A stretch of DNA of 64,000 nt from Lichenicola sp050954785 (GCA_050954785.1 JBPBQO010000093.1:1-64000), one strand, 5' to 3'. Positions 54,853 through 63,671 are shown, numbered from the stretch's first letter. A program made the numbers and translations. The notes: generated by a model from the sequence alone, not told the origin.

Positions 54853-56494
54853 CGACCGGCCTAGCATGCTTGGCTAACTCGGCTTGAATTTCGACGGGCT
54901 CATAAGAGTCGAGAAAGATGATCCGCGCAATTTCCTTCGCCACTGCAGCAGCAGAGCGTCCACTTGTGCAGACTGTGGACCGCTTAATCGAACCATAGAC
55001 GTGATCAATTTTGTGAAGCAAGTCCTCAAGTGCGGGAGTTGACCATTCCTTATGCTTACGGCGATTACGAATTTGAAGCTCCTCAACCGTTGCCTTAAGC
55101 TCAATGATGTGGCCGTTGACGATCGGCCGAGTGCCACTATCGGTTATTTTATCGACAAGCGCCTTTGCCTTCTGCGGACGCTCCGTTTCCAGGCCGAAGG
55201 TCAGCGGATCCAGCGGAGCACGGTCAACAACGTGGATGCCTTCCACACAGTCATTCAGCGCGAAGTTTTTCTTACGAAATTGTTCAGCTATCCACCCATT
55301 CATTGGATCAACCTTTTCCCTGCTGACCTCAGACTCGGGCTTAGCAAGATCCGGTAGTCGCTCGTCGATCCATTCGTCATAGGTAATCAAGTGGCGGAAG
55401 TTTGCTGCCGCAGTACTTTTTCCTGACCCGACAGAGCCAATCAGATAGTAGACGTACTTTGGTTTATATTTGGCGAAGCGAGAAGCGAAAGAGCTCTCGT
55501 CAATTTTTATCAGATCGGCAAGCGCCTTGATCTCCTTACTGTTCAAAAACAGCGTGTAAATCCCAAACGACTCAAAGTTCGCGGTAAAAATCGCGTGTTC
55601 TGAGTCCTTGTCACGATGGGAGCTGTCTGGCGTGAAATGAACAGCATAGTGAACATGTCCCGGGTTCCGAACCGCATTCTGCCGCAACATGCTCTGTAGC
55701 GTGCTGTCCTCAAGTGATAGGCCCACTAGCAGGCAAGTATTTCGCGTCAGGTGATTGGTAAGGTGTAGGTACCCGCCAGTCGTTGCCGTCAGCAACTGAT
55801 CTTGAAAAGAGTCATCAGAAAACACGACGTCCGCGCTTGCACCATCGCTAAAACTTGCAGGAAGATAACCGTTAGGATGGTAAATGACACCACTTTGATG
55901 CCGACATTGAAGGCTCGGACTGTCGATTACTTCATATCCGCGCGTTCGCAGCATCTCGTTCTCGTCGCGGGCTCCGGCGAGCATTAGTTCTAAGCTGTCG
56001 TCGAAATTATATGTGACCGTCAGCTGTGACTTCTTAATGATCGGTAAAAACGCGCTCAAGTAGGGATGGTTCTCAAGTTTTTGTTCCCGCGCGGTTCGGT
56101 CAAGACCTGCATAGAGTTCGTGGTGGATAATTTTTAGCCACTCAGTTTTGATGGAAAGTTCCTGAACAAAAGTCAGCGATGACGTCAGATGCTGCTCTGC
56201 TATCCACCTCTCGCGGAACTGGCTGAAGAGCATCTGCGTCACTGACGCGAGCGATCGTGTTACTGGACGCCCGGACGTGCCTTGCGCTACTAAGCGCTGC
56301 CAGATCTTCGTGGCACCGACCTCGGCACGATTGGCAATCTTTGCTACCAGATCATGCCACTGCGGATAGCCAAGATCAATGCTGATACCGGCGCCGAAGA
56401 TCAGCCCAAAGCGGTTAGCTCGGTTCTGCGAACGGAGATGAACAATCGCCCGCGGAATTTCCTTGATCAGTCGCTCTTCGGACATCATTGACAT
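54845..56494 (-). CDS. SIR2-like domain fused to a P-loop (nucleoside-kinase-like) domain
   Basis: The 549-residue protein has an N-terminal SIR2-like domain: NAD-binding GLIFGAGISIDLGYPQW (near residue 30), catalytic-type Asn in TVTYNFDDSLE (about 163), His in VIYHPNG (206) and LLVGLSLED (256-263). The C-terminal domain has P-loop GSVGSGKST (353-361) and VVDRAPLDPLTF (422-433), as in deoxynucleoside kinases. SIR2 domains of defence systems degrade NAD+. The fusion suggests a nucleotide-sensing NADase or a kinase with an effector. It overlaps both neighbours and belongs to the queC operon. Confidence 0.8.
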   Translation of the reverse strand: MSMMSEERLIKEIPRAIVHLRSQNRANRFGLIFGAGISIDLGYPQWHDLVAKIANRAEVGATKIWQRLVAQGTSGRPVTRSLASVTQMLFSQFRERWIAEQHLTSSLTFVQELSIKTEWLKIIHHELYAGLDRTAREQKLENHPYLSAFLPIIKKSQLTVTYNFDDSLELMLAGARDENEMLRTRGYEVIDSPSLQCRHQSGVIYHPNGYLPASFSDGASADVVFSDDSFQDQLLTATTGGYLHLTNHLTRNTCLLVGLSLEDSTLQSMLRQNAVRNPGHVHYAVHFTPDSSHRDKDSEHAIFTANFESFGIYTLFLNSKEIKALADLIKIDESSFASRFAKYKPKYVYYLIGSVGSGKSTAAANFRHLITYDEWIDERLPDLAKPESEVSREKVDPMNGWIAEQFRKKNFALNDCVEGIHVVDRAPLDPLTFGLETERPQKAKALVDKITDSGTRPIVNGHIIELKATVEELQIRNRRKHKEWSTPALEDLLHKIDHVYGSIKRSTVCTSGRSAAAVAKEIARIIFLDSYEPVEIQAELAKHARPVDA

Positions 56495-57684
56495 ACCGCA
56501 TCATCCTCGTCGAAGAATTCCATCTGCTGCTCCTGCGCTAATGCTTTGCTGTTAATTGCAACAGAAACTTTACGGCCTATCGTCCGTTCAACGGCATCCA
56601 TTAATCGCGCAATAAACATTGCGTCGGGTTTGACAAACACGTGGTTAAGATTCCACAGACCTGATGTTGCGATGCGCCAATCAGCACTTCTGCGACCAAG
56701 CCATGCTGGTGAGCCTACAGCGTCAAGCAGGCCGATGCGTGAGAGCACCCCTATTGCATTCCGTTCCAAGTAAGCGCGCTCGCTGGTTGGTCCCGCGTCG
56801 TCGGCGATGTCCAGCCAGATCACTCTCATCGCGCCAATGATTTTGCTCACCTCCCGCTCGAGCTCCTGCTCAGCATCGCGAACACCACGCGACGCAGTTT
56901 GCCCCTGCGCCCATGTCACGGGCCATTCAGACGATACCGTATGCCGCGCCCACGCCCGACCGACATGAAGCCGAAAGATGGATGATCGATGGCTGCCGCT
57001 GCCACCAGCAGTTCCCCGATGGGTGCTCAGCCGATTCCATAAGGACGTCTTTGACCCTTTGCTTACCGCGTGAGTGCCGACGCGGATTACTTTTGGCATC
57101 CTCCCACCCCTTATCCCCCTACCGGCTTCCAAAATAAAGTATACGCCGCGCGAGGGCCATGGCAGACGACCGTTCGTCTCATCAATGCGCCGCCCGCTAC
57201 CCTGAGCTGCCCATAGCAGGTGGAGGAGCTGCGTAAACTCAGCTCCCGTTTGGCGAAGCGTTACTTCCTCATTGCACTTGATTAAATATTGCAATCGTGC
57301 ACCGAGCGAGAGCGAACCTAGAGGCATCTCAACCGTAACGTTGAGTCGTTCGAAGTGCGCACGCAATGGTGCAAAATATTCTTCGCCGCAATACATCACG
57401 GCCGTGTCACGTGCGTGGAGCAGGAAGTCTAGCTGAGGCTGGACTCGTAAACCCCAAGCCTCCCGCTCACTACGATGCATCGTTTTGAGCGTGACATCAT
57501 AAGGCTCGATAATCTCGTTACATGAAATAATACCATGTTTAGCAGATAAGATATAAACCTTATCAGATGTATCGAGCGCGGCGAGCAGTGACTTACGGAA
57601 AAGAGCAGACTGGTATAGGGATGCGGCCGGCATCGGCCGACCGCCTTTGGTCTTGCAACATGCGACAAAGCCAATCCTTGCCAT
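56485..57684 (-). CDS. DUF6884-like domain fused to a GIY-YIG-like nuclease domain
   Basis: A 399-residue protein. Residues 1-135 look like DUF6884: GFVACCKTKGGRPMPAASLYQSALFRK, then VYILSAKHGIISCNEIIEPYDVTL. Its Cys-Lys start and PYD end recall parts of enzymes acting on 7-deazaguanine. Residues about 178-300 look like a GIY-YIG nuclease: RGVYFILEAG, VIRVGTHAVS, LWNRLSTHRG and SIFRLHVGRA. The C-terminal 120 residues are unassigned. The start ATG overlaps the queC stop by one base (TAATG). Domain names are by memory of patterns, so moderate certainty. Confidence 0.7.
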   Translation of the reverse strand: MARIGFVACCKTKGGRPMPAASLYQSALFRKSLLAALDTSDKVYILSAKHGIISCNEIIEPYDVTLKTMHRSEREAWGLRVQPQLDFLLHARDTAVMYCGEEYFAPLRAHFERLNVTVEMPLGSLSLGARLQYLIKCNEEVTLRQTGAEFTQLLHLLWAAQGSGRRIDETNGRLPWPSRGVYFILEAGRGIRGGRMPKVIRVGTHAVSKGSKTSLWNRLSTHRGTAGGSGSHRSSIFRLHVGRAWARHTVSSEWPVTWAQGQTASRGVRDAEQELEREVSKIIGAMRVIWLDIADDAGPTSERAYLERNAIGVLSRIGLLDAVGSPAWLGRRSADWRIATSGLWNLNHVFVKPDAMFIARLMDAVERTIGRKVSVAINSKALAQEQQMEFFDEDDAVCQ

Positions 57685-58310
57685 TATATGTCTATTAAGC
57701 TCCATGCGTGTTGGTGAAGGCGACAAGCGTCACATTCTCCGCACGGCGCCACGGTTCCGGAGCGCAGCTGAGGTACATAGCAACTCCAAGTATCATGTTT
57801 CCCGATACCGAGGTCGTGCGCCATTTTTGCAATCTCTGGCTTGGACAAATAAAGGAGTGGAGCGACGATGCGGGGACCGCCAGGATTGGCTACAGCCATC
57901 ATATTAATGAAAGCGTCGACGAACTCAGGTGTGCAATCCGGATAGCCTGAAAACTCGACTGAATTTAATCCGATATGAACCTCGTCGGCGCCGATGCCGC
58001 TAGCGTGGGCGGAAGCGATTGAAAGGAAGATGGCATTACGACCAGGCAGGAATGCGGGTGACACGCTTGCATTCATCTCTTCTATCGATCGATTCAGCGG
58101 AATACCGCGAACGGGTTTGTGCCATTCTACGCTCACGACCTCGCGTGGGATTCCTAATGATTGGCACTGACGCTGCGCGAAGAGCAGTTCAATTGCCAAT
58201 CGCTGCCCGTAGTTGATACCGAGGCTGAAAACTTCTGCGCCATCACGTTGGGCGCGGTAGACGCAGGTGGTTGAGTCCATACCGCCACTGTGGAGAACTA
58301 ATACCCGCAC
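57684..58310 (-). CDS. queC: 7-cyano-7-deazaguanine synthase-like protein QueC
   Basis: The 208-residue protein has the PP-loop HSGGMDSTTC (residues 7-16), INYGQR, SPAFLPGRNAIFLSIA and SGYPDCTPEF, and four zinc ligands at Cys177, 190, 193 and 196 (SCY, then CGECDAC). All sites needed to make preQ0 from 7-carboxy-7-deazaguanine are present. The start is GTG. It is first in an operon of four overlapping genes. QueC homologues also occur in Qat and type IV CBASS defence operons. No queD, queE or queF is in the window, so it is not part of a local queuosine operon. Confidence 0.9.
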   Translation of the reverse strand: MRVLVLHSGGMDSTTCVYRAQRDGAEVFSLGINYGQRLAIELLFAQRQCQSLGIPREVVSVEWHKPVRGIPLNRSIEEMNASVSPAFLPGRNAIFLSIASAHASGIGADEVHIGLNSVEFSGYPDCTPEFVDAFINMMAVANPGGPRIVAPLLYLSKPEIAKMAHDLGIGKHDTWSCYVPQLRSGTVAPCGECDACRLHQHAWSLIDI

Positions 58311-58376
58311 TGGTTAGTTTTCCTTCTTCGCCGCTAGGAAGATGCTACCAGTTATAACCCACGTTATGCGATGATA

Positions 58377-58392
58377 TCTCACTTAGTTGAGA
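58377..58392. promoter_or_regulatory. Imperfect palindrome upstream of queC
   Basis: TCTCACTTAGTTGAGA reads nearly the same on both strands (7 of 8 pairs). It lies about 65 bases upstream of the queC start and between it and the preceding same-strand gene. It could be an operator or part of a weak terminator. The AT-rich DNA around it should contain the operon promoter. Confidence 0.3.
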
Positions 58393-58401
58393 ACTTAATA
58401 C

Positions 58402-59520
58402 CTAAGCCGGCCGCCAATCCTTCCTAACCGCCAGCCACCGCCGCAACGTCAACTGCGTCGTCTCATCCGCTCCGATCCGCGCCAGCGCCTGCACGCATTC
58501 GGGAGCCGGCACGGGATTGACCTGCGCAGTCCGTGCGGCACTTACCAGCCCCAGATCACCCAACGCCGTCTGGCACGCACTTCGCCACAGTGCGACCACC
58601 GTTGCCGGTGACAGCATCGGCAGCACCAGCGCCACATCCAGCCGGGCCGCCGCAGCCGTTGAGCGCCACGCCGCGAACAGCGGCCCCGTCGGCAACCGCG
58701 CGTTTTGCTGTCGGAACCGCTCGGCGAACGTCGCCACGTTCGGCACGGCCGGGTCGCGCACCTCGATATCCTCGTCGCTGCCGCCCAGCGAGAACACCGG
58801 CACGTAGCCCGCGCGAACCAGCGTTTTCAGCCGCTGCGGCACGTCGTGGCCGGTCAGGAACACCGCATCCACGCGGCCATCGTTCAGCGCCGCCACCGCA
58901 TCCTGCGGCTCCGACAGGCCGAACACCGGGGAGGGCTCGGCCGAGAGCATCGACAGCCCCAGCAACGCCGGCAGTTCCGGCCCGGTCGCGGTCGATGCCG
59001 CCACCCGCAGGTGCCGCCCGGCCAGCATCCCCGCCGGATCGACCTTGGCCACCAGCACGCCCGACGACAGGCTGGCCAGCGCCGGCACCCAGCGTCCGGC
59101 GTCGAAATGCACCCTCGGGTCGCCCGCGAGCCAGGCGATCGCAGCTGCCCCCGGAACCAGCATCGCCGTGGAGCCGTCCGGCGTGGTCAACGCCTCGAAC
59201 GCATTGGCGCCGGTCACGCCATCGCGTCCACCGGTCGCGGACACGGACAATGCGGACTGCGTCATCAGCGCGGCACCCAGGCGCGGCGCCAGCAGCTTGG
59301 CCCACAATCCAGGCCCGGCATCGGCGGGTCCGGCAACCAGCAGCGTCGGGTTGCGAAGAGTGGAGGGCCCTTGTTCCAACGTTGCAGATGCCAACTGCAC
59401 CGGATCGATCTGCTTGCCGCCGTGCGCGCGCGCGGCACGTGGCCCGATCGTCGCCGCAAGGGCCGCGGCAGGAAGACCCAGCAGCAGTGCCCGACGCGGA
59501 AGCGGGCTCTCCACAGTCAC
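58402..59520 (-). CDS. Tat-exported periplasmic protein, Bug/TctC-like
   Basis: The 372-residue protein has a Tat-type leader (PLPRRALLLGLPAAALAATIG, Arg pair at 9-10). The mature part resembles periplasmic solute-binding receptors of the tripartite tricarboxylate type (Bug): an early VAGPADAGPGLWAKLLAPRLG, a middle ALASLSSGVLVAKVD and a domain-crossover YVPVFSLGGSDEDI. It might bind a carboxylate. The identity to Bug is weak, and no TctA/TctB genes are near. A generic extracytoplasmic binding protein is the safe reading. Confidence 0.6.
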   Translation of the reverse strand: MTVESPLPRRALLLGLPAAALAATIGPRAARAHGGKQIDPVQLASATLEQGPSTLRNPTLLVAGPADAGPGLWAKLLAPRLGAALMTQSALSVSATGGRDGVTGANAFEALTTPDGSTAMLVPGAAAIAWLAGDPRVHFDAGRWVPALASLSSGVLVAKVDPAGMLAGRHLRVAASTATGPELPALLGLSMLSAEPSPVFGLSEPQDAVAALNDGRVDAVFLTGHDVPQRLKTLVRAGYVPVFSLGGSDEDIEVRDPAVPNVATFAERFRQQNARLPTGPLFAAWRSTAAAARLDVALVLPMLSPATVVALWRSACQTALGDLGLVSAARTAQVNPVPAPECVQALARIGADETTQLTLRRWLAVRKDWRPA

Positions 59521-59652
59521 CGAAATACCCTGGTCAACGACGGTTGGCCTTGCAGTTCATCCAACCGTCATACATCACCGCAAACGATGTCCCAAATGTG
59601 GCGACACCGGATCGCCCGATGGGATCAGCGCCCCCGAAATCGCGCAATTCGT

Positions 59653-60588
59653 TCATGGCCAGCGCACTTCCGGCGGCAGGCTCATCAGGATCGCCTCCAC
59701 GTTTCCCCCGGTTTTCAATCCGAACAGCGTCCCGCGATCATGGATCAGGTTGAACTCGACATAGCGGCCCCTACGGATGAGTTGGTGCTCGCGTTCCTCC
59801 TCGCTCCAGCCCTGCCGCATCCGGTCGCGGATAATTGCGGGATAGGATTCGAGAAACGCGTCCCCGACATCGCGGGTGAATGCGAAATCCGCGTCCGCGT
59901 CGCCGCTGAACAGCCGGTCGTAGAAAATCCCGCCGAGTCCACGTGGTTCGTTACGATGCGGCAGGAAGAAGTAGCGGTCGCACCATTCCTTGAAACGCGG
60001 ATAATAATCCGGGTCGTGCGCCTCGCAGGCCACCCGGAACGCATCGTGGAAGCGGATCGCGTCCGCCTGCGACTGCTGCGCCTCAGGCCGCATCGGCGTG
60101 ATGTCGCCGCCGCCGCCGAACCACCCCTTCGTGGTGATCAGCATGCGCGTGTTGAAATGCGCCGCCGGCACCAGCGGGCTCTGCATGTGCGCCACCAGGC
60201 TGATCCCGGACGCCCAGAAGCGCGGATCCTCCTCCGCACCCGGGATCTGGCTGCGGAACTCCGGGCTGAACTCGCCCTCGACCGTCGACACGTTGACGCC
60301 GACCTTCTCGAACACCCGGCCGCGCATCAGCCCGATCACCCCGCCGCCGCCGGTGCCGTCCTCGAGCCGGCTCCACGGCTTGCGTTCGAAGGTGCCGGGC
60401 GGCCGGTCCGACAGCGGCCCGTCCTGCTCCCGCTCGATCGCCTCGAACGCGTCGCATAGCCGGTCGCGCAACCCCTCGAACCAGGCGCGCGCCGCCAGTT
60501 TCAGCGCATCGTGCGGCGGCCGGCCCGCAACGGCAGCGGGATGAACGATGGTGTGGGGCAGGGACGGGATGTCGGTCGTGCTGGTCAT
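59653..60588 (-). CDS. hemF: Oxygen-dependent coproporphyrinogen-III oxidase
   Basis: The 311-residue cytoplasmic enzyme makes protoporphyrinogen IX from coproporphyrinogen III with O2. Motifs are GGGGVIGLMRGRVFEKVGVN, HFNTRMLI, WFGGGGDITPM, FKEWCDRYFFLPHRNEPRGLGGIF and RRGRYVEFNLIHDRGTLFGL. ATG 60588 gives a normal length. It is divergent from the cytochrome b gene with about 130 bases between starts. Confidence 0.96.
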   Translation of the reverse strand: MTSTTDIPSLPHTIVHPAAVAGRPPHDALKLAARAWFEGLRDRLCDAFEAIEREQDGPLSDRPPGTFERKPWSRLEDGTGGGGVIGLMRGRVFEKVGVNVSTVEGEFSPEFRSQIPGAEEDPRFWASGISLVAHMQSPLVPAAHFNTRMLITTKGWFGGGGDITPMRPEAQQSQADAIRFHDAFRVACEAHDPDYYPRFKEWCDRYFFLPHRNEPRGLGGIFYDRLFSGDADADFAFTRDVGDAFLESYPAIIRDRMRQGWSEEEREHQLIRRGRYVEFNLIHDRGTLFGLKTGGNVEAILMSLPPEVRWP

Positions 60589-60721
60589 GCCGCCCTTATA
60601 TCGGATTGCGCCCGCATGCTCGACCCGCAGGCATGCCATTTGCTGGTGAACCACGGCGAACCATAATACACCCCGTGCCGGTCGCATTTCGACCGGCAGC
60701 TTGCGCTCTAAGGAATACTGC

Positions 60722-62035
60722 ATGGCCCAGCGGCCGGACGACCCTGTTCTCGGCCTGCAGCCCGATATCGCCGCCCCGGTCGATCCGGACGACCAGATCG
60801 CCGAGCACCGCTATGGCCGCGAACCGACCTCGGCGCTCCCGGCCGCGTCGCATCCGATCGCCCACTGGTTCGACGCCCGCCTGCCGCTGATCTCCGGGTT
60901 CCGCCGCGAGTATGTGGCCTACCCGATGCCGCGCAACCTCAACTATCTGTGGAATTTCGGCGCCTTCACCACGGTGGCGCTGGCGGTGCTGCTGCTCAGC
61001 GGCATCTTCCTGGCGCTGCACTACACCGCCAGCACCTCGCTCGCCTTCGCCAGCGTCGAGGCGATCGACCGCCAGGTGCCGAGCGGCTGGCTCCTCCGCT
61101 CGATCCACATGGGCGGCGTGTCGATGTTCTTCGCGGTGCTGTACGTGCACACGTGGCGCAGCCTGTACTACGGCTCCTACAAGAGCCCGCGCGAGGTGCT
61201 CTGGCTGACCGGAATGGCGCTGCTGGCGATCGTGATGGCGGCGGCCTTCGCCGGCTACATCCTGCCCTGGGGCCAGATGTCCTACTGGGGCCTGGTGGTC
61301 GCCACCAACGCCGCGTCCGCGATCCCGGTGCTCGGCCACTGGCTGGCCTCGCTCATCCAGGGCGGCCCCACCATCGGCGACGCCTCGCTGCACCGGATCT
61401 ATGTACTGCATTTCGTGATGGCGTTCGCGGCGATCGGCGTGGTGGTTCTGCATGTGGCGGCGCTGCACATCACCGGCTCCAACAACCCGACCGGCGTCGA
61501 GGTGAAGGGCCCGCGCGACACCATCCCGTTCCATCCGTACTACACCACCAAGGACGGCCTCGGCCTCGCCGTGTTCGTGCTGGTGTTCGCGATCCTGGTG
61601 CTCTTCCTGCCGGGCTGGCTGACCCTGTCCGACAACTACATCGAGGCCAACCCGCTCAGCACGCCCGCCGACATCTCGCCGGAATGGTACTTCGCGCCCT
61701 TCTACGCGATCCTGCGCGCGGTGCCCTCCAAGCTCGGCGGACTGGTGCTGGCGGTCGGCAGCATCCTGGTGCTGTTCGCGATACCGTGGCTGGACCGTTC
61801 GCCGGTGCGCAGCGCGCGCTACCGCCCGATCTATCGCCGGCTGATGCCGCTGCTGCTGCTGTCGTTCGTGCTGCTCGGCATCGCCGGCCTGAAGCGCCCT
61901 GAAGGCCTATGGCTGGCGATCAGCCGGCTCGCCGCGCTCTACTGGTTCGTGCATTTCCTGGTGGTGCTGCCGCTGCTGCCGCGCTTCGAGCGCACCCTGC
62001 CGGAGCCCGACACCATCGCTGGCGGGGCCCGCTGA
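60722..62035 (+). CDS. petB: Cytochrome b subunit of the bc1 complex
   Basis: The 437-residue membrane subunit has heme-ligand His pairs in LALHYTA and SIHMGGVSMFFAVLYVHTWR and again in HWLAS and HFVMAFAAIGVVVLHVAALHI. The quinol-site motif PEWY (SPEWYFAPFYAIL) and GYILPWGQMSYWG are intact. It moves electrons from ubiquinol to cytochrome c. ATG 60722 begins MAQRPDDPVLG. The usual Rieske gene (petA) is not upstream, where hemF lies in the opposite direction. The next gene overlaps by one base. Confidence 0.95.
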   Translation: MAQRPDDPVLGLQPDIAAPVDPDDQIAEHRYGREPTSALPAASHPIAHWFDARLPLISGFRREYVAYPMPRNLNYLWNFGAFTTVALAVLLLSGIFLALHYTASTSLAFASVEAIDRQVPSGWLLRSIHMGGVSMFFAVLYVHTWRSLYYGSYKSPREVLWLTGMALLAIVMAAAFAGYILPWGQMSYWGLVVATNAASAIPVLGHWLASLIQGGPTIGDASLHRIYVLHFVMAFAAIGVVVLHVAALHITGSNNPTGVEVKGPRDTIPFHPYYTTKDGLGLAVFVLVFAILVLFLPGWLTLSDNYIEANPLSTPADISPEWYFAPFYAILRAVPSKLGGLVLAVGSILVLFAIPWLDRSPVRSARYRPIYRRLMPLLLLSFVLLGIAGLKRPEGLWLAISRLAALYWFVHFLVVLPLLPRFERTLPEPDTIAGGAR

Positions 62036-62730
62036 TGCGTCGCCTGTTCCTTCCGCTGGCGTTCGCCATTGCCGCCGTTCCCGCAGCCCAAGCCACCGAC
62101 CTCGCCAGCGCCCAGCGCGGCTACGCGGTCTATGCCCAGGTCTGCAGCGCCTGCCACTCGCTGAAGCAGGTCACCTACGCCGATCTCTCCGGCCTCGGCC
62201 TGGATCACGAGCAGATCGCCACGCTCGCCGCCGCCCACACCCTGCTCGACGGCGTCGATGCCGAGGGCAAGCCGGTCCGTCGCGCCGGCCGTGCCGACGA
62301 CCATCTGCCGTCGCCGTTTCCCAACGATGCCGCCGCCCGCGCCGCCAACAACGGGGCACTCCCCCCGGACATGTCCCGGCTCGCCCTGACGCTGCCCGGC
62401 CGCGAGCCGTATATCGAGCGCCTGCTGACCGGCTATCACCCGCCGCCCGCCGGGCTCGCGATGCCTCCCGGCAGCTACTACAACATCGCCGCCGCCGACC
62501 ATCAGATCGCCATGCCGCCGCCGCTGCACGCCCATCAGGTCGCCTACACCGGCGGCACCAAGGCGAGCGTCCCGCAGATGGCGCACGACGTCGCGACCTT
62601 CCTCGGCTGGGCGGCGCAACCGCATCTCGACGAGCGTCGCCGGGTCGGCGCCAGTGTCGTGCTCTACGTGGCCCTGCTGATCGGGCTGCTGTTTTTCCTC
62701 AAGCGTCGGATCTGGTCGAATGTCGGTTGA
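62035..62730 (+). CDS. petC: Cytochrome c1 subunit of the bc1 complex
   Basis: The 231-residue protein has a signal peptide (RRLFLPLAFAIAAVPAAQA), a heme-binding CSACHS (near residue 42) and a C-terminal membrane anchor (VLYVALLIGLLFFLKRR). It passes electrons from the Rieske centre to soluble cytochrome c. The mid-part keeps the distal axial-Met region AMPPPLHAHQV. It overlaps petB and, by eleven bases, mtnP. Confidence 0.93.
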   Translation: MRRLFLPLAFAIAAVPAAQATDLASAQRGYAVYAQVCSACHSLKQVTYADLSGLGLDHEQIATLAAAHTLLDGVDAEGKPVRRAGRADDHLPSPFPNDAAARAANNGALPPDMSRLALTLPGREPYIERLLTGYHPPPAGLAMPPGSYYNIAAADHQIAMPPPLHAHQVAYTGGTKASVPQMAHDVATFLGWAAQPHLDERRRVGASVVLYVALLIGLLFFLKRRIWSNVG

Positions 62731-63619
62731 AGCGAACGAACTCATCGAGCCGGTGATCGGCCTGATCGGCGGCTCCGGCCTCTATGACATTGAGGGCCTG
62801 GAGGAGAAGGAGTGGCGCCGGGTCGAAACCCCCTGGGGCCATCCCTCCGACGCCCTGCTGTTCGGCCGTCTCGACGGCGTGCGCTGCGTGTTCCTGCCGC
62901 GCCACGGACGCGGCCACCCGATCCCGCCGTCCGAGTTGAACTACCGCGCCAACATCTCGGCGATGAAGCAGTCCGGCGTCACCGACATCGTCTCGCTGTC
63001 CGCCGTCGGCAGCCTGAAGGAGGAGCTGCCGCCGGGCCATTTCGTGGTGATCGACCAGTTCATCGACCGCACTTTCGCGCGCGAGAAGAGCTTCTTCGGC
63101 ACCGGCCTGGTCGCCCACGTTTCGGTCGCCGACCCGCTCTGCCCGCGCATCGGCGACGTGCTCGAAACCAGCGCGCGCACGCTCGGCCTGCCGGTTACCC
63201 GGGGCGGCACCTACATCGTCATGGAAGGCCCGCAATTCTCCACGCGTGCTGAAAGCAACCTGTATCGGAGCTGGGGTTGTTCGGTGGTCGGCATGACCAA
63301 CATGCCGGAAGCCAAGCTCGCCCGCGAAGCCGAGATTTGTTACGCCACCGTGGCGATGGTTACCGACTATGATTGCTGGCGCGAAGGCCACGATGCCGTA
63401 ACGGTCGAAGCGGTGGTCGGGGTCATGATGTCGAACGCCGAGAATGCGCGGAACCTGATCCGTGCGGTGATCCCGGTCCTGGGCCAGCCTCGCGACCTCT
63501 GCTGGGCCGGTTGCGACCGCGCCCTGGAACACGCCGTCATGACCGCTCCGGCCGCGCGCGATCCGGAGATGGTAAGCCGGCTGACCGTCATTGCCGGCCG
63601 CGTGCTCGCACGGTCCTGA
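62720..63619 (+). CDS. mtnP: S-methyl-5'-thioadenosine phosphorylase
   Basis: The 299-residue enzyme phosphorolyses methylthioadenosine to adenine and methylthioribose-1-phosphate. It has GLIGGSGLYDI, FLPRHGRGHPIPPSELNYRANI, a phosphate-site SAVGSLKEEL, the EGPQFSTRAESNLYRSWGC and MTNMPEAKLAREAEICYATVAMVTDYDCW segments. A location right after cytochrome c1 is common in this group. A strong terminator follows two bases after its stop. Confidence 0.95.
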   Translation: MSVEANELIEPVIGLIGGSGLYDIEGLEEKEWRRVETPWGHPSDALLFGRLDGVRCVFLPRHGRGHPIPPSELNYRANISAMKQSGVTDIVSLSAVGSLKEELPPGHFVVIDQFIDRTFAREKSFFGTGLVAHVSVADPLCPRIGDVLETSARTLGLPVTRGGTYIVMEGPQFSTRAESNLYRSWGCSVVGMTNMPEAKLAREAEICYATVAMVTDYDCWREGHDAVTVEAVVGVMMSNAENARNLIRAVIPVLGQPRDLCWAGCDRALEHAVMTAPAARDPEMVSRLTVIAGRVLARS

Positions 63620-63620
63620 A

Positions 63621-63660
63621 ACGAGAACGGCCGGACCATTTCTGGTCCGGCCGTTCTCGT
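63621..63660 (+). terminator. Rho-independent-like terminator after mtnP
   Basis: The arms 63621-63638 and 63643-63660 are perfectly complementary over 18 bases around a TTTC loop and are GC-rich. A short T-rich run follows (GGTTTCG). It sits between convergent genes (mtnP and the DUF3309 gene) and could stop transcription from both sides. Confidence 0.85.
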
Positions 63661-63671
63661 TCGGGTTTCGA

